DNA from: JBBREP01 sp036501845
GTDB taxonomy: Bacteria > Actinomycetota > Acidimicrobiia > IMCC26256 > PALSA-610
Reading direction: 5' to 3'
Length of the DNA stretch: 64,000 nt
Assembly: GCA_036501845.1 (NCBI GenBank)
Contig: DASXZO010000102.1
Location: forward strand, 1-64,000
This document shows, one piece after another, positions 33,604 through 41,033 of this stretch. The first letter of the stretch is position 1; each line of letters starts with the position of its first letter. The translations under genes and the position numbers were made by a program. The notes under the pieces are model-generated. The model did not search any database. It saw nothing but the letters and a program-made list of their open reading frames with translations, and was not told the DNA's origin.

Positions 33604-33706
33604 ACGATCGCGCCGAGCCTGAACCTCGCTAGTGGTGTGTCGCCCAATTGATCGGGCGAGCCGAAGCCGCACAGATCGGATCGGAGCGGGCTGGAGCTTG
33701 AGGGTC

Positions 33707-34522
33707 TCAAGCGCTGTGACGTGTCGCCGTGACGACGACGGTGGAATACGAAACGGTGACATGGCCGCCGAAACGGTCAATGGCGCTTGCGGTTGCCGAG
33801 CGCATCTCCACTAACTGGTGATCGTTGAGCGCGCTCAAGCCGCCAAAGGTCGGTAACTGATCGATCCACTCGTCGCGGCTGTATGTGTGTTCCCAGTCGA
33901 ATCGCCACTCCTCGGGCTCAGCGAACACGGCGGCGTTACGGATGCCGTCGGCGATCGTGTCGAACAGTGGTCGATAGACATCCAGCGCTGGCTTCGTGAG
34001 CATCGCACCGAGATCGACAGCCGACTCAGGCATGACCTGCCGGTACGCGTCGCCCATGGCCTCCGCTATCACGAGAGGTACTTGAAACACGTGATGAAAC
34101 GGTGCCAGGCGACCATGAGTACGCAAGACTCGCCCCGCCTTCACCGCGCCAGCGCGCGGATCCACCCAATGCCATGCAGTTCCAGCAACGACCGCATCGA
34201 ACGAGCGACCCGCGGCATCCCAGTCCTCGAACCGCGAGACTTCCACCTCGACGCCGCTGCGGCGAGCGAAGTCGGCCATGCGCGGATCCGGCTCAACACC
34301 AACGACCTTGCACCCCGCAGCCTGGAACTGGCGAGCCGCGATGCCCGTGCCACAGCCCACGTCGAGCAGGTCGACGCCCGGGCTCGCAGACAGAATCCGA
34401 TTCACCAACGCTTCGGGGTAACGCGGGCGCGTGCGGTCATATCGCTCGGCGTCGACCCCAAACGATTCGGCAACATCTCGGTTCCTATGAATCGGCTGGC
34501 CAGAGCCGGGCATGTCAGACAC
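33707..34522 (-). CDS. Class I SAM-dependent methyltransferase (271 aa)
   Basis: Rossmann-fold methyltransferase with motif I VDLLDVGCGTGIAARQF, acidic loop VVGVEPDP and the AWHWVDP motif common in UbiE/Methyltransf_11-type proteins. The start is ATG 34522, with ATG 34513 as alternative. It lies 66 bases downstream of the crcB pair on the same strand but has no obvious functional link to fluoride. Substrate unknown. Confidence 0.85.
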   Translation of the reverse strand: MSDMPGSGQPIHRNRDVAESFGVDAERYDRTRPRYPEALVNRILSASPGVDLLDVGCGTGIAARQFQAAGCKVVGVEPDPRMADFARRSGVEVEVSRFEDWDAAGRSFDAVVAGTAWHWVDPRAGAVKAGRVLRTHGRLAPFHHVFQVPLVIAEAMGDAYRQVMPESAVDLGAMLTKPALDVYRPLFDTIADGIRNAAVFAEPEEWRFDWEHTYSRDEWIDQLPTFGGLSALNDHQLVEMRSATASAIDRFGGHVTVSYSTVVVTATRHSA

Positions 34523-34588
34523 CCGCCCGATTGCCCGATCCGCGAGCGTTATCGCCGGCGGACCACCCAGCTTGTGAGCGACATTCCA

Positions 34589-34966
34589 TTAGAGCGCGGC
34601 CATCACGCCGATGCCGGCGAAGGCAGCGGCGAGACCGATCACGAAGCTGGCTGCGGCATAACGGAGTGCTTGGTCGACGGCACCTTCCTCGGCGAGGCGG
34701 ACCGTCTCGAATGTGAAGGTCGAGAACGTGGTGTAGGTACCCACACCGCCGGTACCGATGATGGTCTTCGTCGTCGGACTCAGCCCGTGGTACAGCGACA
34801 GGCCCGTGAGCAAACCCAGCACGAAGCACCCGCTGATGTTCACGACGAAGGTGCCAAAGGGAAACGGGCCGCTCGTGTGGTCCTGCACCCAGCCGTCGAG
34901 CAGGTAGCGCGCCGGCGCGCCAATCCCTGCAGCCACCAGGAATGCGACCCATGCAGCCGAGCTCAT
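34589..34966 (-). CDS. crcB: Fluoride channel CrcB/Fluc, second subunit
   Basis: 125 residues with four transmembrane helices, as in Fluc channels. Diagnostic motifs are GAPARYLLDGW (helix 1), FVVNISGCFVLGLL (helix 2, Asn pore residue) and GGVGTYTTFSTFTFET (helix 3 break). Its ATG overlaps the upstream crcB stop (ATGA). Paired crcB genes encode heterodimeric, dual-topology fluoride exporters. The riboswitch upstream supports the function. Confidence 0.95.
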   Translation of the reverse strand: MSSAAWVAFLVAAGIGAPARYLLDGWVQDHTSGPFPFGTFVVNISGCFVLGLLTGLSLYHGLSPTTKTIIGTGGVGTYTTFSTFTFETVRLAEEGAVDQALRYAAASFVIGLAAAFAGIGVMAAL

Positions 34967-35472
34967 CGCCGCGCACCCAACTGGCGTGGCGCCAAGCGCG
35001 CGGCGACGATGCCGAGATACGCCACTGCGAAACCGGCAACAAGACTGCCGAGGCCGTAGATGATCGCCACACCCACGTGGCGATCCTTGAGCAGCAGCGC
35101 GGTCTCGACCACGTAGGTACTCATCGTGGTGTACGCGCCGAGCACGCCCGTGGCGAGGAAGGGCCGCACGAGACGCGTCGGAGGGAAACGCTCGAGGATC
35201 AACACGAGAAGCGCGCCGAGCACGAAGCTCCCCGAGATGTTCTCCCAGAATGTTGCCCACGGAAAGCCACCGGCAGCGGTCGGAATCGCCTGCGACAGTT
35301 CGAAGCGCGCCGATGCACCGAGCATCCCGCCGAGCGCGATCGCGGCAATCACGGCCGGCTGCGCGCGACTCGCACCACGGCGAGGAGCATGGCGTTTCTG
35401 TGCAGTCGTCGGCTCGGCGGGATCGGATGGAGCCAGGTCGGGATCGATCGGAATGACGTTGTCGTCGTCCAC
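34963..35472 (-). CDS. crcB: Fluoride channel CrcB/Fluc, first subunit
   Basis: 169 residues. A ~40-residue cytoplasmic Arg/Pro-rich extension precedes the four-helix Fluc core: GGMLGASARFELSQ, FWENISGSFVLGALL and GVLGAYTTMSTYVVET. Both the Asn of helix 2 and the Tyr/Thr-Thr helix break are kept, with TTMSTY in place of the usual TTFSTF. ATG 35472 follows GAGGAGCAG. It is directly behind a fluoride riboswitch. It forms the channel with the downstream 125-aa partner. Confidence 0.95.
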   Translation of the reverse strand: MDDDNVIPIDPDLAPSDPAEPTTAQKRHAPRRGASRAQPAVIAAIALGGMLGASARFELSQAIPTAAGGFPWATFWENISGSFVLGALLVLILERFPPTRLVRPFLATGVLGAYTTMSTYVVETALLLKDRHVGVAIIYGLGSLVAGFAVAYLGIVAARLAPRQLGARR

Positions 35473-35513
35473 ATCTGCTCCTCGACCGGCCCCGGCTCAC
35501 CGAGCGCGCTCAA

Positions 35514-35541
35514 CTACCAACGCATACGTGCGAATTGGTAG
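35514..35541 (-). promoter_or_regulatory. Hairpin in the riboswitch expression platform
   Basis: On the minus strand CTACCAA and TTGGTAG enclose a second inverted repeat, CGCA/TGCG. The 5' arm is the final CTACC of the fluoride aptamer, so aptamer folding and this hairpin exclude each other. No U-tract follows, so control of translation or Rho-dependent termination is as likely as intrinsic termination. Confidence 0.6.
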
Positions 35542-35590
35542 GAGCCATCAGCCTTGCGGCGGTTCCGGCGAGCCCCATCGCCGATCTCAA
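35535..35590 (-). promoter_or_regulatory. Fluoride riboswitch (crcB motif)
   Basis: The minus strand reads GGCGATGGGGCTCGCC, GG, AACCGCC, GCAA, GGCTGATGGCTCCTAC. These match the crcB-motif consensus elements: the GAUGG hairpin, AACCGC pseudoknot strand and CUGAUGRCUCCUAC 3' element. It lies about 65 bases upstream of the first crcB start. Fluoride binding should turn on the exporter genes. Confidence 0.93.
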
Positions 35591-35656
35591 GGTAACAGAA
35601 CGGCATCGACGGGGCGGACTTGAGTCGGCGCGGGACGCGGACCCGCGCGGATGCCG

Positions 35657-36883
35657 TCAGGCGGCGGCGCTGCGCTTGGTGGCCTTGAGCAGCGCGGCGT
35701 TCGGCTTGTCGGGCAGCTCGGTGAGCGGTGTCGCGAGCTCCTCGATCGTCGGGCCATACTGCGCGGCGAGCGGCGCGAGCGCGTCGAGGTCGAAGTCGTA
35801 GCAACGGGCCGCGTTTCCGGCCAGCACGTCGCGCAACTCCGCTTCGGGCACGTTGTGGAACACCGCGCGCAGTGTCTCGCGTGTGAACGGCGGCGAACCC
35901 TCGTCGTGCGGGTAGTCGCTCCCCCACATGAAGCGATTGGGCGCGAGCACCTTGCGCGCCTCCCAGTCCTCGGGGCCGGGGAAGCTCGCGCCCGACCAGA
36001 GATTCTGCTTCACGTACTCCGAGGCCGAGCGCGCGAGCGCGTTGTCGGCGGTGTACTTGAGCTCGCCGATCTCGCCCTTGCGCACGTTGGCGATGATGCC
36101 GTCGAGCTGCTTCAACATTGGAGGCAACACCGACACCGACGCTTCGGTCATCACGAACTTGAGTCGCGGGAAACGCTCGAACACGCCCGAGAGCAACATG
36201 TGCACGAGCGGGCGCAGTCCGTAGAAGCCGACCTCGCTGATCATGATCATCGGTACCGACGCATACTTGCCGTAGTTCGGCGAGCCCGTGCCGCCGTGCA
36301 AGTTCACGGGGATCTCGAGATCCTGCAGCACCGCCCACAACCGGTCGTACTCCGGGTCGTAGAGCGGCTTCACCCACTTCACGTCGGGCGCGACGGTGGG
36401 CAGCAGCGCGCCGCCGCGCAAACCGTTCTCCTTGATCCACGTGACGTCGGCGATCGCGTCGTCGATGTCGTTCAAGAAGAACTGTCCGACACCGGCGCGT
36501 TGCGCGGGCTTGCGCCCGCAGAAGTCGACGAGCCAGCGGTTGTGCGCGTGGATGCCCGCGCGACGGTGCTCGTACTCCTCGGGCTTGGGCGGGCCGGCGA
36601 ACAGAACGAAGCCGGGGTAGAACGGCGGCACGGTGTTCGGGAAGATCACCTCGCCCACCACGCCGTCGGCGAGCTGGTCGGCGTCGCGCCGGTCGTCGTC
36701 CCAGTTGCGCACACGCAGGTCGGTGTCGCGCAGGTCCTTCCACGGGTTCTTGTACCTGTTGCGCCACGCGTCGAAGTCGTCGACGTACTTCGCCTCGAGG
36801 AACTGGCGGTAAGTCTCGTGGTTCGCGCCGGCGTGGCAGTCCGACGAGATCAGGGTGTAGCGGTCCGAGGCTTCGGTCGTCAT
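35657..36883 (-). CDS. Amidohydrolase-2 family metal-dependent hydrolase/decarboxylase
   Basis: A 408-residue TIM-barrel amidohydrolase. An N-terminal LISSDCHAG replaces the DxH site, with an inner NLHGGTG His and the late catalytic Asp in FMWGSDYPHDEG. Such proteins include decarboxylases and hydrolases of aromatic or lipid-derived acids, and several copies are common in actinobacteria that degrade sterols or fatty acids. It is divergent from a TetR gene with a 41-bp gap that contains a perfect palindrome, so it is probably repressed by that TetR. Confidence 0.9.
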   Translation of the reverse strand: MTTEASDRYTLISSDCHAGANHETYRQFLEAKYVDDFDAWRNRYKNPWKDLRDTDLRVRNWDDDRRDADQLADGVVGEVIFPNTVPPFYPGFVLFAGPPKPEEYEHRRAGIHAHNRWLVDFCGRKPAQRAGVGQFFLNDIDDAIADVTWIKENGLRGGALLPTVAPDVKWVKPLYDPEYDRLWAVLQDLEIPVNLHGGTGSPNYGKYASVPMIMISEVGFYGLRPLVHMLLSGVFERFPRLKFVMTEASVSVLPPMLKQLDGIIANVRKGEIGELKYTADNALARSASEYVKQNLWSGASFPGPEDWEARKVLAPNRFMWGSDYPHDEGSPPFTRETLRAVFHNVPEAELRDVLAGNAARCYDFDLDALAPLAAQYGPTIEELATPLTELPDKPNAALLKATKRSAAA

Positions 36884-36896
36884 AGTCCTAGACTAT

Positions 36897-36911
36897 AACC
36901 AGATTCTGGTT
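36897..36911. promoter_or_regulatory. TetR operator candidate: perfect 15-bp palindrome
   Basis: AACCAGATTCTGGTT is a perfect inverted repeat with a one-base centre. It is flanked by a partial outer repeat (CTAGAC...TCTAG) and sits between divergent amidohydrolase (start 36883) and TetR (start 36925) genes. It is AT-rich compared with its surroundings, so it probably also holds the -10 elements. Confidence 0.75.
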
Positions 36912-36924
36912 CTAGAATCAAGCC

Positions 36925-37524
36925 GTGGTGACCGTCACCGATCCGTCGACGCTGCCTCGTGGCCAGCAGGAGCGGCGGGCCCGCATCGTGGAAGCCGCCA
37001 TCGACCTGTTGCGGGGCGGCGAGTACGACGCCATCCAGATGCGCGACATCGCCGACGGCGCCGGTGTGGCCCTGGCCACGATCTACCGCTACTTCACCTC
37101 CAAGGAGCACCTCTACGCGGCCGCGCTCGTCGAATGGTCGGCGGGCTTCCCCACCCTGGGCCGGGCCGGGCGGCCGAGCGGGAGCACGCCCGAGGATCGC
37201 CTCCGGGCGCTGATGCGCCGCGCGGTGCGTGCGTTCGAGCGCTACCCGCAGATGATGCGCGCCGAGATCATGCTCGAGAGCTCCCACGATGCCAACGCGC
37301 ACGCGCTGTTCCAGCAGTTCGCATCGCAGAACACCGCGGCGTTACTCGACGCGCTCGACGGCATCGAGCCGTCCGTCGCCGCGTCGATCATCGATGTGGT
37401 GAATGCCGTGTTGGCCACACGCTTGCGGTCGTGGGCGCTCGGCCGTTGCTCAATCCGCGGCGTCGATCGCTCAGTGCAACAAGCGATCGACCTCGTGTTC
37501 GCGCCGCAGCCACCGTCGGCCTGA
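36925..37524 (+). CDS. TetR-family transcriptional repressor
   Basis: A 199-residue repressor with an N-terminal TetR HTH (residues ~17-65: RIVEAAIDLLRGGEYDAIQM, then VALATIYRYFTSKEHLYAAAL) and an all-helical ligand domain. Start GTG 36925 is the first in-frame start after the palindrome. It probably autoregulates and represses the divergent amidohydrolase. An acyl or steroid CoA ligand is a guess based on the partner family. Confidence 0.9.
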   Translation: MVTVTDPSTLPRGQQERRARIVEAAIDLLRGGEYDAIQMRDIADGAGVALATIYRYFTSKEHLYAAALVEWSAGFPTLGRAGRPSGSTPEDRLRALMRRAVRAFERYPQMMRAEIMLESSHDANAHALFQQFASQNTAALLDALDGIEPSVAASIIDVVNAVLATRLRSWALGRCSIRGVDRSVQQAIDLVFAPQPPSA

Positions 37525-37583
37525 TCGCCGGCGCACGGCTCCATTCGCGCACCCCCCGAATGGGGGATGACAACCACAATCAA

Positions 37584-37611
37584 TTGACACGCTCCGTGGC
37601 GCGGGTAAATC
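37584..37611 (+). promoter_or_regulatory. Sigma70-type promoter candidate before the radical SAM gene
   Basis: TTGACA (37584-37589), 16 bases, TAAATC (37606-37611). It lies in a locally AT-richer stretch upstream of the radical SAM gene, just after a G/C hairpin (ccccccgaatggggg). A perfect -35 is rare in such GC-rich DNA. Confidence 0.5.
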
Positions 37612-37646
37612 ATGGGGTGATTGCGCGGTGGGATGTGCGTTGGGGA

Positions 37647-38759
37647 ATGGGGCAAGTGGTGAGCGTTACCGGTAGGCCGGCAAAACTGCTGTCGATGGCG
37701 CCGGTCGGCGCGCGGCACCTGGAGTCGTCGATTCGCGATGCGCTCTACGTGGTGTCGCATGGTCGGCTCGACACCACGAAGCCGCACCGCTTCTACGGGA
37801 TCTTGAACGACCGCTGCAATCTCCGTTGTCGAAGCTGCCCAGCGTGGCGGCTCGACCAATACCCGGTGGAGCTTCCATCGGCCGAGTGGATACGTGTGCT
37901 CGGCGAGATCCGCGACTACGTCGGGGCCTTCTACATCAACTTCGCCGGCGGCGAACCGCTGCTCAAAGAGGGCCTTTTCGACATCCTGAATTACTGCCGC
38001 GACAACCAGATACTCGCTGGCATCACCTCGAACGGCGCGATCCTTCGTGACCGCCAAGCAACGCAACTCGTCGATGCTCGGGTGTTCAGCCTCAACCTCT
38101 CGCTCGACGGCGCGACCGCCGCGACCCACGACCACCTACGGGGATCACGCGGTTCGTTCGACCGTGTTCTCCGCACGATCGCACTCATGCAGGCGCACGC
38201 CGACCGCGAGCACGTCAAGCTTCCGCTCGTCGTCAAAGCCACCGTGAGCCGTCCGAATCTTCACGAGATGACGGACCTTGTGCGCCTGGCCACCGACGTC
38301 GGCGCATCGGGTGTGCTCTTCCAGCCGCTCTCGGACTGGGGCACTCCGGAGCTTCCCGAGATGTGGATCGACGACATGAGCGCGCTTGACGCGACCGTCG
38401 CGACACTCGTCGACATGAAGCGCGCCGGCCACGCGATCTTGAACACCGAGGAAGAGATCCAGGATTGGCCTCGCCACTTCCGCGGCGAATCCACGGTCGC
38501 GAACGACGGCTGGGTGCAGTGCTGGGTGGGGATTACGACGCTGCGCATCGATGCCGACGGTTCCGTATCGCACTGCGGACCGCTCGACCAGATTGGTCAC
38601 GTCCGCGACCAGTCGATCGCCGAGATCTGGGAAGGCGAGACCGCGCGCCAACGCCGTCTCGAGTCGACGGTGTGCACACGCGGCTGTGGCCTGTCGTGCA
38701 CCAAGCACCGTTCCATCCGCCGCGAGATCACCGGCGCGGTGCACTTCCTGCAGCGTTGA
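37647..38759 (+). CDS. Radical SAM / SPASM-type protein
   Basis: About 370 residues. The [4Fe-4S] SAM site is CNLRCRSC near residue 57, followed by GGEPLL (SAM binding). The C-terminal ~100 residues carry extra cysteines (VQCWVG, HCGPLD, VCTRGCGLSCTKH) typical of SPASM or twitch domains that hold auxiliary clusters. Family members mature peptides or modify sugars or lipids. No precursor peptide was recognised nearby. The start is uncertain: ATG 37647 is used, and GTG 37617, close to the predicted transcription start, would be nearly leaderless. Confidence 0.85.
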   Translation: MGQVVSVTGRPAKLLSMAPVGARHLESSIRDALYVVSHGRLDTTKPHRFYGILNDRCNLRCRSCPAWRLDQYPVELPSAEWIRVLGEIRDYVGAFYINFAGGEPLLKEGLFDILNYCRDNQILAGITSNGAILRDRQATQLVDARVFSLNLSLDGATAATHDHLRGSRGSFDRVLRTIALMQAHADREHVKLPLVVKATVSRPNLHEMTDLVRLATDVGASGVLFQPLSDWGTPELPEMWIDDMSALDATVATLVDMKRAGHAILNTEEEIQDWPRHFRGESTVANDGWVQCWVGITTLRIDADGSVSHCGPLDQIGHVRDQSIAEIWEGETARQRRLESTVCTRGCGLSCTKHRSIRREITGAVHFLQR

Positions 38760-38776
38760 ACCGCTACACGAGCGGC

Positions 38777-40855
38777 TCAACTCGAAGTGCCGGCGAGTAC
38801 ACCGTCGACCACTTCCATCAACTCACGTACTTCGAACGGCTTGGTGAGATACGCGGTCGCGCCGGCGGCAAGCAGTCGATCGATCTGGCTCTGTGTGGCG
38901 TCGGCGCTCACGATCACCACCGGCGTCGACGCGGTCGCCGGGTCATCACGGAGTTGCTGGAGTACCTCGCGACCGGAGATGTCGGGGAGGTGGAGATCGA
39001 GCAGGACCATGACCGGTTCGTGTTGGTGCGCAAGATCGAGGCCGACGCGTCCTTGCATAGCGGGAATGATCTGGATGTCACCTCGGTGCTTGGTGATGCG
39101 CTGCACGAGCTTGAGGTTCGCAAGGTTGTCCTCGATGTAGAGAATGCTGTGCCGCCGGTCCTCACCGCTGGGGGTCGGGTCGCTCTCCGCAGGGGGCGCG
39201 GAGTCGTCCGGGTGGAGACGCTCGTAGCGTTCGACCGGTCCTTCTGCGAAGGGCAGCACCACCGAGAACGTGCTGCCTTCGCCAACCTCGGTGCGAACAC
39301 TGATCGTCCCCCCCATCACCTCGACAAGTTTGCGGGACAACGCGAGACCGATGCCGGTTCCCTCGGTCTCGGTTCGCTCCGCGCCGAGCCGTTCGAACGG
39401 CGTGAAGAGCCTCGACACCAAGTCGGGCGAGATACCAAGCCCGGTGTCGGTCACCCCGATACGCACCTGCCCAGGCTCGGGCTGGTCGCAGGTGAGGGTG
39501 ATCGTTCCAGCCGGGCGGTTGTATTTCACCGCGTTCGAGAGCAGGTTGATGAGCACTTGCTTGAGGCGCTGGCGGTCGGCGGACACATAGTTCTCCGCTT
39601 CGCTACCAAGATTCGACACGAACTCGATGCGGCGTTCGGCGGCGAGCGGCGCGATGAGGTCCTGCACTTCGCTCACGACCTCGCCGACCCGGACGGCCTC
39701 GGTCGACAACGCGAGTTCGCCGGTCTCGATGCGCGAGATGTCGAGGACTTCGTTGATGAGCCCGAGAAGGTGCTTGCCACCCTTGAGGATGTGATCGACC
39801 ACTTCTTGCTGGTCGTCGTCGATACCTTCGATGTCGAGCACCTGCGCGAACCCGAGGATCGCGTTGAGCGGCGTGCGCAGCTCGTGACTCATCCTCGACA
39901 AGAACTGGCTCTTCGACCGGTTCGCGGCCACTGCGTCCTCGCGAGCGACTTCGAGCTCGGCAAGCGTGCGGCGGAGTGCGACGGTCCGTTGTTCCACGAG
40001 CGCCAGCGCGTAGGCGCGCCTGCGGGCCACGATCAACACTGCCCCACCGGAGATGAGTGCACCGATCAAGCCGCCGAGGAGGATGATCCACGGCACGTTC
40101 CCGGCCAAGCCGCCGGTCAACGTGGTCTTCGCGCTCGTGATCATCAACCATCGGTCGGCGCCGAAGTCGATCACTCGCGAGTACGAACCCCGCGTCGGTG
40201 TGAGGCGGCTGGTGGTCGTCAAGATGAGCTGGTCTGGCTGCGCCGTCGGCGTGCGGTAGAGCACGAAGTTGAGTTCGCTGTACGCGGAGTCCTTCGGGGT
40301 CGCGATCGGCTTGGCCGGCAGGATCGGGGATGCTTCGAAGATGACGAAGCCGTGTGGGCGGCTCAAAGCGACGATCAGGCTGCTGATGCCCTTCGAGTCG
40401 GTCGCACCGCGCGCGGTCACGAGTTGTTGCGTCTTCAGCGCGCGGCTCGCGAGCGCCGCGTCAATACCCGTGAGCTTCTGCCCCACCGCCACACCCACGC
40501 CTTGCGCGCCGTGCACAACGAAGCCATCGCCGGTTTGCTGCGCGACCGCGATCGCGGTCATCGCGCTCCCGCCTCCGCTGCCGAGCGACGATTTTGCCGC
40601 CGCGTTGAACCCCTTATGCGGAGCTTTGCTGCCCGCGTACGTGTCGCCGAGCAGTCGGAGCGACACTTCCGCAGTGTTCAGCGACGTCTGCACCGTGCCC
40701 GCGATTTCGTTCACGCGTTCGCGAAGCAGGGCATGCTCCTCGGTCGTGTTGGCGTTGCGTGCCGCGGCCCAGCCCGCCACGCTGAGCCCCGCGAGCACGA
40801 TCACGACGGCCGGCGCCAGCAGGTGGAGCAGCAGTTTGGAGCGGGCGGTATCCAT
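38777..40855 (-). CDS. Hybrid sensor histidine kinase with C-terminal receiver
   Basis: A 692-residue membrane kinase. TM1 is at ~10-33, a ~210-residue extracytoplasmic sensor follows, and TM2 is at ~250-278. HisKA has SRMSHELRTPLNAILGFAQ (phospho-His). HATPase_c carries NLLSNAVKYN, DTGLGI and GTGIGLAL. The receiver domain (~575-690) has phospho-Asp in VLLDLHLPD and Lys in YLTKPFE. It converges with the radical SAM gene (17-bp gap) and diverges from the GGDEF gene, so a joint sensory locus with that cyclase is plausible. Confidence 0.93.
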   Translation of the reverse strand: MDTARSKLLLHLLAPAVVIVLAGLSVAGWAAARNANTTEEHALLRERVNEIAGTVQTSLNTAEVSLRLLGDTYAGSKAPHKGFNAAAKSSLGSGGGSAMTAIAVAQQTGDGFVVHGAQGVGVAVGQKLTGIDAALASRALKTQQLVTARGATDSKGISSLIVALSRPHGFVIFEASPILPAKPIATPKDSAYSELNFVLYRTPTAQPDQLILTTTSRLTPTRGSYSRVIDFGADRWLMITSAKTTLTGGLAGNVPWIILLGGLIGALISGGAVLIVARRRAYALALVEQRTVALRRTLAELEVAREDAVAANRSKSQFLSRMSHELRTPLNAILGFAQVLDIEGIDDDQQEVVDHILKGGKHLLGLINEVLDISRIETGELALSTEAVRVGEVVSEVQDLIAPLAAERRIEFVSNLGSEAENYVSADRQRLKQVLINLLSNAVKYNRPAGTITLTCDQPEPGQVRIGVTDTGLGISPDLVSRLFTPFERLGAERTETEGTGIGLALSRKLVEVMGGTISVRTEVGEGSTFSVVLPFAEGPVERYERLHPDDSAPPAESDPTPSGEDRRHSILYIEDNLANLKLVQRITKHRGDIQIIPAMQGRVGLDLAHQHEPVMVLLDLHLPDISGREVLQQLRDDPATASTPVVIVSADATQSQIDRLLAAGATAYLTKPFEVRELMEVVDGVLAGTSS

Positions 40856-41033
40856 GGCGGCTTATCGGCACACTCGATGCAGAGCGTGATCGTTGTGAAG
40901 CTCCAGAGACACAGCGTTTGCACAACGAAGCGCTCGTGCCGCGCGGAGGCTCAGGCGTTGCGACCGACGAGTCGACATCTCATACGGGGAGACCGCGCGT
41001 TGCTATTCGGAGTCATCGAGTGAGGCACGGGCC

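Noticed and set aside
38465..41023. 852-aa plus-strand open frame
   Set aside because: It is the antisense shadow of the hybrid histidine kinase, whose minus-strand frame has all kinase and receiver motifs; the shadow has none and is Arg/His-rich.
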